DNA of 47,727 nucleotides. It comes from Butyrivibrio sp. MC2013. GTDB taxonomy: Bacteria; Bacillota; Clostridia; Lachnospirales; Lachnospiraceae. A model generated the notes under the pieces. The model was not told the DNA's origin. It saw only the letters and a list, made by a program, of their open reading frames with translations, and made no database searches. The translations under genes were made by a program, and so were the position numbers. Shown here one piece after another: positions 14,349 through 23,628 of the stretch (its first letter is position 1; the number at the start of each line of letters is the position of its first letter). Location: the NCBI RefSeq assembly GCF_000424585.1, contig NZ_AUKE01000024.1, positions 1 to 47,727 on the forward strand. The letters run 5' to 3'.

Positions 14349-15596
14349 ATGGCAAGTGAGATCAGAGATATCAACCTGGCAGAGTCAGGACTTAGAAAAA
14401 TAGAATGGGTAAGGCGCAACTGTCCGCTCCTGTCCATGCTCCATGATGAATTTGAGAAGACAAAGCCCTTTAAGGGTCAAAAGATCGCTCTCTCAGTACA
14501 TCTGGAGGCTAAGACCGCGTATCTGTGCCTGACACTGGCTGCAGGCGGTGCTAAGATGTATGTAACAGGCTCCAATCCCCTCTCCACACAGGATGACGTA
14601 GCAGCAGCCCTGGTACATGAAGGCCTGGAAGTACACGCATGGCACGGAGCCAGCGAGGAAGAATACCTCTCCCACATAAGAGCTGTACTGACCCCCGGTC
14701 CCAACGTGATCATAGATGACGGCGGAGACCTGGTACATATGATGCATACAGAGCTCAGGGACCTGATCCCCGGAGTGATCGGCGGCTGCGAAGAGACCAC
14801 CACTGGTATCATCCGTCTGGAAGCTATGAATAAAGAAGGTAAGCTTAAGTTCCCCATGGTAAGAGTTAATAATGCCATGATGAAGCATTTCTTTGATAAC
14901 CGCTATGGCACAGGCCAGTCAGTATGGGATGGCATCAATCGTACCACCAACCTGATCGTAGCAGGCAAGATAGTAGTTGTAGCAGGCTATGGCTGGTGCG
15001 GTAAGGGCGTTGCCATGAGAGCAAAGGGTCTGGGAGCAAGGGTCATCGTAACAGAGATCGATCCTGTTAAGGCTATTGAAGCTGTAATGGACGGCTTTGA
15101 CGTAATGCCTATGGCAGAGGCTGCAGAAGTTGGTGATTTCTTTGTGACAGTTACAGGCTGTGACAAGGTCATCGACGAAGAAGACTTCATGAAGATGAAG
15201 GAAGGCGCCATCCTCTGCAATGCAGGCCACTTTGACTGCGAGATTGATATGGCAGGTCTTAGAAAGATCGCAACAGATACCCAGCCTATGAGAAACAATA
15301 TCATCGGCTACAAGCTTCCAAATGGCAGAGTCATCTATGTTCTGGGAGAAGGCAGGCTTGTAAACCTGGCCTGCGGCGATGGACACCCTGCTGAGATCAT
15401 GGATATGTCCTTTGCCATCCAGGCTCTTAGTGGCAAGTATCTGGTAGAGCACAGAGATGAGATCACAGACATGCTTATTGATGTGCCTGAAGATGTAGAC
15501 AGAGAGGTTGCTGTCAAGAAGCTGGCCTTTATGGGCAAGAAGATTGACAAGCTGACTCCCGAACAGGAGAAATACCTAAACGAGTCAGGACTTTGA
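14349..15596 (+). CDS. ahcY: S-adenosylhomocysteinase
   Basis: 415 residues. It splits SAH (or S-inosylhomocysteine) to homocysteine and the nucleoside using bound NAD. Seen: the NAD-binding GYGWCGKGVA.RAKGLGARVIVTEIDP, the DDGGD region, GNAGHFDCEI-like and ACGDGHPAEIMD blocks. The C-terminus ends EKYLNESGL and lacks the Lys/Tyr tail of long bacterial and animal forms, so it resembles the short archaeal/Thermotoga type. AAGGAG precedes the ATG. A strong terminator follows at 15621. Confidence 0.93.
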   Translation: MASEIRDINLAESGLRKIEWVRRNCPLLSMLHDEFEKTKPFKGQKIALSVHLEAKTAYLCLTLAAGGAKMYVTGSNPLSTQDDVAAALVHEGLEVHAWHGASEEEYLSHIRAVLTPGPNVIIDDGGDLVHMMHTELRDLIPGVIGGCEETTTGIIRLEAMNKEGKLKFPMVRVNNAMMKHFFDNRYGTGQSVWDGINRTTNLIVAGKIVVVAGYGWCGKGVAMRAKGLGARVIVTEIDPVKAIEAVMDGFDVMPMAEAAEVGDFFVTVTGCDKVIDEEDFMKMKEGAILCNAGHFDCEIDMAGLRKIATDTQPMRNNIIGYKLPNGRVIYVLGEGRLVNLACGDGHPAEIMDMSFAIQALSGKYLVEHRDEITDMLIDVPEDVDREVAVKKLAFMGKKIDKLTPEQEKYLNESGL

Positions 15597-15620
15597 TCCC
15601 ATTAAAGATTAGGACTATAT

Positions 15621-15660
15621 CTGCCTGCTGCCAAGCCCAATATGCAGCAGGCAGTTTTAT
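15621..15660 (+). terminator. Rho-independent terminator of ahcY
   Basis: CTGCCTGCTGC and GCAGCAGGCAG form an 11-bp stem with a 12-base loop, followed by TTTTAT. Confidence 0.85.
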
Positions 15661-15732
15661 AATACTTCCGATCTCCCCTTATCCATGGGAAGCTAGCAAT
15701 TTGTTTTAAGAATATTGAAAGGATATGAAGCT

Positions 15733-16254
15733 ATGCACGTAGGTCAGATCATCAAGGTAGACGTTGCAAACGGCGCAGGTATCAGACTGTCAGTCTTTGT
15801 ATCAGGCTGCACCAACCACTGCGAAGGCTGTTTTCAGCCTGAAACATGGGATTTTAATTTCGGAATGGAATATACTCCTGAGATGGAGCAGTCCATAATA
15901 GATGAACTGGGCCAGCCCCATTATAACGGTATCACACTCCTGGGAGGCGAACCCATGGAGCCTGAGAATCAGCAGGTACTCATAGGGCTGATCCGCAGGA
16001 TCAAAAAGGAGCTCCCCACAAAGAACATCTGGATCTATACAGGCTTTAGCCTTGATAAGGATTTAATACCGGGAGGCCGCAAATATACCGATGTGACCGA
16101 TGAGATCCTAAATAGCACAGATATACTGGTAGACGGCAGATTTATGTTGTCGGAAAAGGATATTTCCCTACGCTTTAGAGGCTCCAGAAATCAGAGGATC
16201 ATAGACCTTAATGCCACAAGAGCTGCCGGGCAGATTGTCCTTGCAGACTACTGA
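15733..16254 (+). CDS. nrdG: Anaerobic ribonucleotide reductase activating protein
   Basis: 173-residue radical-SAM activase that makes the glycyl radical on NrdD. The cluster motif C-x3-C-x2-C is seen as SGCTNHCEGCFQP, with GITLLGGEPM next. The ATG at 15733 (MHVGQI) has AAAGGA upstream and matches the family start; the earlier TTG frame is rejected. No nrdD lies in the window, so this gene is apart from its partner here. Confidence 0.9.
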   Translation: MHVGQIIKVDVANGAGIRLSVFVSGCTNHCEGCFQPETWDFNFGMEYTPEMEQSIIDELGQPHYNGITLLGGEPMEPENQQVLIGLIRRIKKELPTKNIWIYTGFSLDKDLIPGGRKYTDVTDEILNSTDILVDGRFMLSEKDISLRFRGSRNQRIIDLNATRAAGQIVLADY

Positions 16255-16262
16255 GCAAATGC

Positions 16263-16315
16263 AAAGCCTTGAGATATAGTTAACCTGAAGGTGCATAAAC
16301 TATTCTCAATGCTTT
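16263..16315. terminator. Bidirectional hairpin between nrdG and fliB
   Basis: An imperfect long stem pairs AAAGC.TTGAGA.ATAGTT with AACTAT.CTCAA.GCTTT. It sits between two convergent genes and probably ends both transcripts. Confidence 0.65.
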
Positions 16316-16321
16316 ATCATT

Positions 16322-17473
16322 TCATCCAATAGGCAGATAATCGCATACTATGTCATACATTTCTCTTTGGATGGCATTATTGTGACACACACCTCTCTCA
16401 TAGGCGGTGATAAGGTCAGCCATGACTTCTACTGTGAGCTGCTTTTTTCTGGCATAGTTGTTCCAGAGAAAGAGTACTGTGTTCACATGCATGATCCCAG
16501 TCACTGCAAAGTGGACAAAGCTATAATTCTCATAGTTTTCAGGATAACACTGCTGAAAATAATACAAGAGATATCTGAGGATCGCTTCCATCCGGAAGGG
16601 GTCCTCTTTAAAAAATTCTTCCACATTCTTCAGCCATAGCCGCTGGCCTTCTATCTCAGTTTTCAGGTCATATTTTCTGTGATACCATTCAATAGCCCTG
16701 TTGATCCTGGATAGGATCCTCTCATCTTCCATATCTATATCTGTATTGATGATGCGGTTTAGTGCCATGATGGGCATAGGCAGATAGAGCCTGTCAGGAT
16801 CAGGATCAGAAGCAGCATATTTCCTGTAAAAGGCCAGGGGCATGTTCTCTTCTCTTACCAGTTTCATTTCACTATGAGACAGCACTGCTTCCTGGGCATA
16901 TATGCACCAGAACAGCATGGTCTTTAGTATCAGGTCCAAAGCCTTATATGATGTCATGTCACCCGGGGAGAGCTTTGTCATGTCCATAAATTCCTTCCAG
17001 GAATCAAGGATGATCCTGGCAAACTGAGGGTCTTCGTTGGAGCCGCGAGCAGCTCCCTCGCATTCTCCATCTCTCAGGATCATTTCAGGCCTTTTCTCCC
17101 TTTTTAGCAGCATCAGGCTCTGGCCTATACAGGACAGATCTGTATTCTCTATGGCAAAAGAGCCGTAGTTACGCACTTCCCTGGGAAATCTCCTGCATAT
17201 CTCAGGCATATACTCTGTGCCAAACTTCTTTTGGATCCTGCACAGTCCCTTTAGATCGTGGAATATACAGCTGCCTGCATCATAGTTGAAATAGTTGTCA
17301 TCAGGCCCGGACAGACCGGCACGCAGGGCAAAGCCGCCAAAGCCCTTCTTGTGCATATATCTTTCTTTGGTCTCATCATCCACGATGATCCGCCAGCCGC
17401 TGCAGCAGGTCTCAGGGCAGTCTCCGGCAAGGCACTTATATTCAAGATATAGTTCATTGCTGTAAATCTTCAC
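16322..17473 (-). CDS. fliB: FliB-like flagellin lysine N-methylase
   Basis: 383 residues. The Cys-rich N-terminus is diagnostic: CLAGDCPETCCSGW, then CIFHD.KGLCRIQKK.GTEYMPEICRRFPRE. In Salmonella FliB methylates lysines of flagellin. Start is GTG 17473 with GGAG nine bases before. A SigD-like promoter also precedes the chemoreceptor at 37334, so the host appears motile. Confidence 0.85.
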   Translation of the reverse strand: MKIYSNELYLEYKCLAGDCPETCCSGWRIIVDDETKERYMHKKGFGGFALRAGLSGPDDNYFNYDAGSCIFHDLKGLCRIQKKFGTEYMPEICRRFPREVRNYGSFAIENTDLSCIGQSLMLLKREKRPEMILRDGECEGAARGSNEDPQFARIILDSWKEFMDMTKLSPGDMTSYKALDLILKTMLFWCIYAQEAVLSHSEMKLVREENMPLAFYRKYAASDPDPDRLYLPMPIMALNRIINTDIDMEDERILSRINRAIEWYHRKYDLKTEIEGQRLWLKNVEEFFKEDPFRMEAILRYLLYYFQQCYPENYENYSFVHFAVTGIMHVNTVLFLWNNYARKKQLTVEVMADLITAYERGVCHNNAIQREMYDIVCDYLPIG

Positions 17474-17562
17474 CCGTTTGTCTCCGATATTCCCATTTAA
17501 AAACTATCTCAGATCAATTATCTAATTTTCTAATATCTATATTTTAAACTATCATTCTATGA

Positions 17563-18210
17563 TCATTTCCACTGGCTGATCTTATCTATTTCTATTATAG
17601 CCATCAGAAGTGTATCTTCTTTAATTTTCCTGTTCGGATCTACATAGGTCCATTTGCCGCCTTTTTTCTTCATTGCGGCTACATTCATATTGTATTTTCT
17701 TCTAAGATCCAGTTCTACCAGGTCATGGCCTATCCATTCTTTTCTGGGCTGGATTTCTATCATACAGAGGTTCTCATCTATTTCAAAAAAGTCATGGATG
17801 TATTTAGAAGTCAGTATCCTGGCAGATCGTATGCCGCCCTCTTCTTCGGGACAGATGATCTTATCTGCGCCAACTCTTTTTAGAATCTTTTTCATCCTGT
17901 CAGTGGACGCCTTGGCAATGACTACCGGTACGTTCTTTTCCTTGGCTATGGATATGCAGAGTATGCTGGCAGAGAGATTACTGCCCATGCAGGTGATAAC
18001 TATATCCATATTTTGAAGGCCCAGAGCCATGACTTCATCTTCATTGTCCAGATTGGCGCATACTGCCATTGTAACTTTAGAAGACATGTCCCTTATGACC
18101 ATCTCGTCTTTATCAACTACCAAGACATCTTCTCCCATTTCGTACATTGTTGTAGCCAGACTGCATCCATACCTGCCCAGTCCCAGTATTGCTATTGAAT
18201 TCTTTGCCAT
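17563..18210 (-). CDS. ktrA: Potassium uptake gating subunit KtrA
   Basis: 215-residue RCK protein. The N-terminal Rossmann part has GLGRYGCSLA and the acidic VVDKDE for NAD(H)/ATP binding; RCK_C occupies about residues 135-215. It forms the cytosolic ring gating KtrB. It lies 32 bp after ktrB on the same strand with a GGAGG site, so the two are one operon. Confidence 0.92.
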   Translation of the reverse strand: MAKNSIAILGLGRYGCSLATTMYEMGEDVLVVDKDEMVIRDMSSKVTMAVCANLDNEDEVMALGLQNMDIVITCMGSNLSASILCISIAKEKNVPVVIAKASTDRMKKILKRVGADKIICPEEEGGIRSARILTSKYIHDFFEIDENLCMIEIQPRKEWIGHDLVELDLRRKYNMNVAAMKKKGGKWTYVDPNRKIKEDTLLMAIIEIDKISQWK

Positions 18211-18242
18211 ATCTATCCTCCGTCTTTGGCCTTTTTAGTCTC

Positions 18243-19625
18243 TTATCCTACATAGAAAGTGCCTTCAGAATATTTTATCCTGTTGGCATCCGATCTGTTC
18301 CTTGAAAAGATAGCTACCAGTGATATAGGTCCTATCCTGCCCAGAAACATTGAGATGATTATCACTATCCTGCCGTATATATTAAGGCTCCCCGTCAGCC
18401 CCCTTGTCAGTCCTACTGTTCCACAGGCGCTCACCACTTCAAAGAGTGCATCCTCCATAGCTACAGGATTTACCAGTAAAAGAAGTATAGACATGAGCAT
18501 GACTGCTCCCAGACTGACAACCGCAACTGCTGCTGCCTTTCTCATGGACTCTTCAGATACGCTGCGCTTAAATATGACGTTTTCATCCCTGTGACTGACG
18601 TAGGAACGAACGTTCATGAGAAGGAGGAAGAAGGTAACGGTCTTAATACCGCCCGCCGTACCAACAGGAGAACCTCCTATGATCATCATGATATAAGCTA
18701 TAAGACATGAGGCGAAATTTAATCCCTCCTGAGGGAAAGTTGCAAATCCTGCAGTCCTGAGGGTAACGGATTCAAAGAGACTGTTTAGCAGCTTGGATCC
18801 AAAAGGCATAGCTCCTATGGTTGCAGGATTATGATACTCCGTTATCATAAAATAGATCGCGCCGCCTATTATAAGGGCAAGAGTAAATGAGATAACGAGC
18901 CTGCTATGCTCCGACAGCCGCCCCCATATCACGGAAGGAGTAAAGCTCTTTCGCAGGCCCTCTTTAACTTTTTCCATCAGATCGAACCAGACTACAAATC
19001 CTATACCACCCATGATTATGAGAATCATGGTCACTGACAGCACCAGGGGATCATCCTTGTAGTCAGCCAGACTGTTAGGGCCCAGAACATCCATGCCCGC
19101 GTTGCAAAAAGCTGATACTGAATTAAATATAGCGCACCAGATGCCTTTTGGGATGCCATATTGAGGAACGAAACGTATGGCATAGAGAATTGCACCTATA
19201 GCCTCTACAAGGAGAGTTCCCTTCAGTACTCTGCCCAGAAATGACAAGAGTCTGGAACTGGTATTCAGGTTAAATGCATCCTGGAGGAGCAACCTGTCTG
19301 AAAGCGAGAACTTCCTGCCGGTCAGGACCATCAGACTGGCGGCAATGGCTATCATTCCCAGTCCGCCTATCTGGGCCAGGATTAGTATGATGACCTGGCC
19401 GATAAAGCTCCAGTGGAGATAAGTATCTACTACAACCAGTCCCGTTACGCAGACCGAAGTGGTAGCAGTAAAAAGAGCTGTGACAAAAGGAGTCACCTCC
19501 CCCGTTCTTGAAGAAAAGGGCAGCATCAGCAATAATGCTCCTATGATGATAGTGATCAGAAAGCTGGCAGGAATGACCTGAACCGGAGTCAGTCTGATAC
19601 CTTTGATCTTATCAGTTTTAAACAT
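18243..19625 (-). CDS. ktrB: Potassium channel subunit KtrB (TrkH family)
   Basis: 460-residue membrane protein with repeated membrane-pore-membrane units, including TTSVCVTGLVVV, NSVSAFCNAGMDV, TLRTAGFATF and VSACGTVGLTRG. Each has the conserved pore Gly. It carries sodium-dependent potassium uptake with KtrA downstream. Confidence 0.92.
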   Translation of the reverse strand: MFKTDKIKGIRLTPVQVIPASFLITIIIGALLLMLPFSSRTGEVTPFVTALFTATTSVCVTGLVVVDTYLHWSFIGQVIILILAQIGGLGMIAIAASLMVLTGRKFSLSDRLLLQDAFNLNTSSRLLSFLGRVLKGTLLVEAIGAILYAIRFVPQYGIPKGIWCAIFNSVSAFCNAGMDVLGPNSLADYKDDPLVLSVTMILIIMGGIGFVVWFDLMEKVKEGLRKSFTPSVIWGRLSEHSRLVISFTLALIIGGAIYFMITEYHNPATIGAMPFGSKLLNSLFESVTLRTAGFATFPQEGLNFASCLIAYIMMIIGGSPVGTAGGIKTVTFFLLLMNVRSYVSHRDENVIFKRSVSEESMRKAAAVAVVSLGAVMLMSILLLLVNPVAMEDALFEVVSACGTVGLTRGLTGSLNIYGRIVIIISMFLGRIGPISLVAIFSRNRSDANRIKYSEGTFYVG

Positions 19626-19731
19626 GGATCCCCCGTATATATTATTCGTATATCAATAAAATAATCTTACATTCATAATAATATTGATGTCAAAAATTAC
19701 AAGCCGCCCTGCATATGCTACAATACTCAAT

Positions 19732-20541
19732 ATGGACAATAATGCAATCATCGCAGGGCATGTCAAGGATCTGGCAGCCCGCGCTTATCAAAATGACTAT
19801 ACAACCCACAGCGACTTTTTGTCGCTTTCAGAATGCCAGGTCGCCCTTGAGACCGTGAGGAAAAACGGGGGCTCTGTGCAGTTTCAGACTTTTAACGGTG
19901 TCAGATACTGCTTTATAGGCGGCTACGAGGATGCCGAAAGGCGCATCATGTGCTTTCTTCCCTCCTATATGACTGAAAGGGAGCTCATAGCTTCGGAAAA
20001 TGAAAACGGCTCTATCCTTGGCTGTATCAAAGTGGAAGCTGTAAATGAGAAATTTGCAGATGAGCTGGGCCACAGAGACTATCTGGGAGCACTGATGAAT
20101 ATGGGGATAGAGAGATCCAGGATAGGCGATATCCTCTGCAGCAAGGATTCTTCTCTTGCCTATATATTCGTCATGAAGGACATGGAAGAGACAATAGCAG
20201 CCGAGCTTACCAGGATAAAGCATACAACGGTAAAGGCCACGATAGTTCCGCCCTCTATGTGTGATATCAGGCCCTCATTTAAGGAAGTAAACGGCTTTGT
20301 AGCATCCCTGAGACTGGATGCCATACTGGCCTTTGTATATCATATGTCCAGAAGCGCTGCTCAGGAGCTGGTATCAAGAGAGCTGGTATTTGTAGACGGA
20401 GTGACAGCAGTAAGCCCGGGCTACGACCTTAAGGAAGGCAGCAGAGTCAGTGTAAGAGGCCATGGAAAGTTCAGATTTATAGGGCAAACCGGCAATTCCA
20501 GGAAAGGAAGACTGGCCATAGCTGTGAATATTTACGACTAA
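19732..20541 (+). CDS. ylmH: YlmH-like RNA-binding protein with S4 domain
   Basis: 269 residues from the ATG at 19732 (MDNNAII), where similarity to YlmH begins (LAARAYQNDYTTHSDFLSLSE). The C-terminal S4 domain is seen in LRLDAILAFVYHMSRSAAQELV, VNGVTV-like VDGVTA and G.R.SVRGHGKF. YlmH/RqcP proteins bind the large ribosomal subunit and act in ribosome quality control in Firmicutes. No ribosome-binding site precedes the start, and a -10-like TACAAT lies only about eight bases upstream, so the mRNA may be leaderless. An earlier TTG/ATG start at 19684/19687 is possible but equally without a site. Confidence 0.8.
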   Translation: MDNNAIIAGHVKDLAARAYQNDYTTHSDFLSLSECQVALETVRKNGGSVQFQTFNGVRYCFIGGYEDAERRIMCFLPSYMTERELIASENENGSILGCIKVEAVNEKFADELGHRDYLGALMNMGIERSRIGDILCSKDSSLAYIFVMKDMEETIAAELTRIKHTTVKATIVPPSMCDIRPSFKEVNGFVASLRLDAILAFVYHMSRSAAQELVSRELVFVDGVTAVSPGYDLKEGSRVSVRGHGKFRFIGQTGNSRKGRLAIAVNIYD

Positions 20542-20595
20542 ACACTATGATACTTATATGATATTAATCAGTATTCTTGGTATTTTTCCGGGAAT

Positions 20596-20742
20596 GTTAA
20601 ACTCGCAAACGCTTCGCTTTTTGCTCGTTATAAAATCACTGCTGACGCAGTTCTACGGGTACGGGGCTTATAACCCCGCACCCGTAATCAAGATATTCCC
20701 ACCACCTAAAGGTGGTGGGTTATCTTGATTATTTTATATATA
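20596..20742. repeat. Four-hairpin repeat, copy 2
   Basis: 147 bases identical to copy 3 (44499-44645), running from GTTAAACTCGC to TTTTATATATA. Together with the palindromes at 20841-20934 it fills most of the 414-bp gap between the YlmH-like and XpaC-like genes. Confidence 0.93.
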
Positions 20743-20840
20743 TTTAACATGCTATCTTGCTTAATGCAGCATTAAATAATAGTTGTTACTGCGCTATTAT
20801 AGTATTATCAATAACACTATCACAAATACTGCTGATATCA

Positions 20841-20934
20841 TGACATAGAAATGCATCCGTGCATTTCTAAGCATGTCAGAATACATCCATGTATATGACA
20901 TAGAAATGCATCCGTGCATTTCTAAGCATGTCAG
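20841..20934. repeat. Tandem 39-bp palindromic repeats before the XpaC-like gene
   Basis: Two identical 39-base units (20841-20879 and 20896-20934) begin TGACATAGAAATGCATCCG. Each contains the hairpin AGAAATGCA-TCCG-TGCATTTCT nested in TGACAT...ATGTCA. The 16-base spacer holds its own small palindrome ATACAT-CC-ATGTAT. The block ends 21 bases before the next start codon. Confidence 0.92.
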
Positions 20935-20955
20935 CAGGATCCTACAGGTGCCTAT

Positions 20956-21957
20956 ATGAGTAATAATGATTTTAATAACTATCATCCGGACAGTCCAAAT
21001 GCCAGATATCAGGAGCTGATGAGACAGCTCCCTGATACCCCTTTTACCCAGCATAAGTATAATCTAAAGACCCTAATTGAAAATGACCGCCTCAGCAACT
21101 TCCTTTACATCTTAAAACTAAAGCTGGGACGCAAGTTCGTGCCCCTCTTTTTCATAGCTATTATCATAGGAACAAGCGGAGTGATCCATCTCCTACCCAT
21201 CATAATCATAATACTTCTGATCAAGGCTTCTCAAAGCGGACGGTCACTTACAGGCAGCATCTCAGGATGGTTTGAGACCAGAAGGCTGATCAATAAGTAC
21301 AAGGAATATGCAGGCCTTATAGGCGATGCCGAGAGCTTCTCAGTATCCTGGCTCTCTGAAGCTTCCGGGGACAGCCTTCCCAAAGTAAATGAGATGCTGG
21401 ATAAGATGAGGCTCTGCGGCCTTCTCATGAACGAGTACTTTTCCGAAGACAAAGACAAGGTATATCTGACTCAGAATGCTGTGGATGCCAGCTATGTAGA
21501 GCTGTCAAATGAAAAGCTGGATACCGATGATCCCATTGCCCAGGAGGCCATGGCAGTCTTTAATGAAGGTATGGGCTTTGTAAGTGAGATAAACAGATAT
21601 AACAAAGAGCTGCCGGAAGTGGGTATCACCAACGAACTAAATAATATCACTAATACCCTGACCCAGCTCTATATATCTGTAAAGCAAAACCCCGAGCAGT
21701 ACAGCAAAATGCGCAAGATCAATTCCTATTATCTGCCGGAGCTCTTAAATCTTCTTGCTACCTATCACGATCTCTACAGCAGAGGATTAAACATATCTAC
21801 TGCCGCCAATATCAAAAACGAGATCGAAAACTCGGTTCGTATGCTCAATACAGCTCTTACCAATCTCCACACTGAGATGATGAGTGACACCAAAATGGAT
21901 GTCAGCGCAGATATCAGTGTGATGCGTTCCATGCTGGAGCAGGACGGACTGCTATAA
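20956..21957 (+). CDS. XpaC-like membrane-associated protein
   Basis: 333 residues. Two adjacent hydrophobic segments lie at about 53-90; the rest is cytosolic. The C-terminal half matches the XpaC (5-bromo-4-chloroindolyl phosphate hydrolysis) family: MRKINSYYLPELLNLLATYHDL, then A.NIKNEIENSVRMLN.A and SADISVMRSMLEQDGL. That family is often found with tellurite-resistance TelA-type proteins; its role is unclear. AGGTG lies five bases before the ATG. Confidence 0.7.
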   Translation: MSNNDFNNYHPDSPNARYQELMRQLPDTPFTQHKYNLKTLIENDRLSNFLYILKLKLGRKFVPLFFIAIIIGTSGVIHLLPIIIIILLIKASQSGRSLTGSISGWFETRRLINKYKEYAGLIGDAESFSVSWLSEASGDSLPKVNEMLDKMRLCGLLMNEYFSEDKDKVYLTQNAVDASYVELSNEKLDTDDPIAQEAMAVFNEGMGFVSEINRYNKELPEVGITNELNNITNTLTQLYISVKQNPEQYSKMRKINSYYLPELLNLLATYHDLYSRGLNISTAANIKNEIENSVRMLNTALTNLHTEMMSDTKMDVSADISVMRSMLEQDGLL

Positions 21958-21967
21958 AGAAAATAAT

Positions 21968-22008
21968 AGCGCTGCTTTCAGAAGCTTTTTTCCTCTGAAA
22001 GCAGCGCT
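21968..22008. terminator. Bidirectional terminator after the XpaC-like gene
   Basis: A perfect 15-bp stem, AGCGCTGCTTTCAGA with its complement, has an 11-base loop. It lies between convergent genes. Confidence 0.85.
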
Positions 22009-22048
22009 AATTAATTGCTATTAACAGGATAATAGCCTATAAGCAGAT

Positions 22049-23533
22049 TCAGGCAAAGGGATTTTCATCCGGGTATCTGACTCCCTCGGGCTGATTGTAG
22101 CCAATCTCCCGGGGATCCACTCCAATATACTTTAGAGCTTCATAAAGAAGCCTTCCGTAGTGTCCAAACATGACTGCGCCGTGATGAGGGAAGTTCCTGC
22201 CTATAAGGCCATAGCGATAAAAGCGTCCCATCTCATGGATGGCAAATACACCTATACTGCCAAAGCTTCTGGTAGCAACAGGCAGTACCTCGCCCTCTGC
22301 TGCATAAGCACGAAGCTTGTTATCTGCTGCAGACTGAAGTCTGTAGAAGGTGATCTTGCCGGGATTGATATCGCCTTCGATAGTACCGTCGCACCAATCC
22401 TGGGGATGGGTACGAGCCATGATCCTCTGGAAGGAGAGATGTGCGCCGCCCATAAGATTGGAGCAGGTATTGCCGCAGTGGAAGCCCATAAAGGTATCTG
22501 TAAACTTGTAATCAAATTTACCCTTAATGGACTCATCATACATATCATGAGGCACGGAATTGTTGATATCCAGAAGTGTGACTTCGCTTCCGCTAATGCA
22601 CAGGCCTATATATTCTGACAAGGTTCCGTAGATATCAACCTCACAGGATACCGGTATTCCCTTTCTCATCATGCGGCTGTTGACATAGCAGGGTACAAAG
22701 TGGAACATATCCTGGAATGCAGGCCAGCACTTGGTGGTAAGTGTCACATATTTGCGATAGCCGCGGTGATCACGTACCCAGTCAAGGAGTGTGAGCTCAT
22801 ACTGGGCAAGTTTCCTTAGGAAATCAGGCTCTTTGCCCTTCAGGTTCATCTCATCAGCCATATCTGCCATCACATCCGGGATCCTCTCATCGCCCTCATG
22901 CTTTGTAAAGGCTTCAAAGAGATCCAGCTCAGACTCTTCCTCGATCTCCACGCCCAGATTAAAGAGCTGCTTGATAGGAGCATTACATGCCATAAAGTTG
23001 GCAGGCCTGGGACCAAAGGATATGATCTTGAGACCAGCCAGGCCCTCTGCTACTCTTGCTATGGGCAGAAAGTCATGGATCATATCTGCGCATTCCTCAG
23101 CATTACCCACAGGAAACTCAGGAATATAAGCCTTAACATTTCTAAGAGCCAGGTTGTAGGAAGCATTGAGCATACCACAATACGCATCTCCTCTGCCGTC
23201 CATAAGGTCTTCCTGGGACTCTTCGGCAGCAGCGCAGAACATCTTGGGTCCCTCAAAATGCTTTGCCAGCAGCGTCTCTGCTATCTCAGGTCCAAAGTTG
23301 CCCAGATATACACAAAGGGCATTGCAGCCATTCTTCTTTACATCCTCAAGAGCATTTACCATATCGGTCTCGCTCTCGATGATGGTGACAGGGCACTCGT
23401 AGATGTCCGCCTTGTCATATTTTTTGGCATAGGCCTCTACCAGAGCTTTTCTCCTGTTCTCTGCCAGTGACGCAGGAAAACAATCTCTTGATACAGCGAC
23501 AATTCCAAGCTTGATGGTGGGTATGTTGTTCAT
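22049..23533 (-). CDS. L-fucose/L-arabinose isomerase family protein
   Basis: 494 residues, close to the usual size of the FucI/AraA superfamily. Seen: KLGIVAVSRDCFP at the start, NFGPEI for the first domain, CEVDIYGTLSEYI, FHCGNTCSNLM near the active site and ATRSFGSIGVFAIHEMGRFYRYGL. The likely reaction is aldose-ketose isomerisation with manganese in the cytosol; the sugar cannot be set from sequence. AGGAGGAAGAAGG precedes the ATG. It stands alone. Confidence 0.8.
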   Translation of the reverse strand: MNNIPTIKLGIVAVSRDCFPASLAENRRKALVEAYAKKYDKADIYECPVTIIESETDMVNALEDVKKNGCNALCVYLGNFGPEIAETLLAKHFEGPKMFCAAAEESQEDLMDGRGDAYCGMLNASYNLALRNVKAYIPEFPVGNAEECADMIHDFLPIARVAEGLAGLKIISFGPRPANFMACNAPIKQLFNLGVEIEEESELDLFEAFTKHEGDERIPDVMADMADEMNLKGKEPDFLRKLAQYELTLLDWVRDHRGYRKYVTLTTKCWPAFQDMFHFVPCYVNSRMMRKGIPVSCEVDIYGTLSEYIGLCISGSEVTLLDINNSVPHDMYDESIKGKFDYKFTDTFMGFHCGNTCSNLMGGAHLSFQRIMARTHPQDWCDGTIEGDINPGKITFYRLQSAADNKLRAYAAEGEVLPVATRSFGSIGVFAIHEMGRFYRYGLIGRNFPHHGAVMFGHYGRLLYEALKYIGVDPREIGYNQPEGVRYPDENPFA

Positions 23534-23628
23534 CCTTCTTCCTCCTACTTGTATAAAATAAGCACTCCTTTTGTGCCATGTTCACTGCGTATGCCGCTTT
23601 TCCGTCACGGCCCTGTAAGTCAGTAAGC

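Noticed and set aside
20841..20934. CRISPR array
   Set aside because: Only two units, each self-palindromic, with a 16-base spacer that is also palindromic, and no cas genes in the window.
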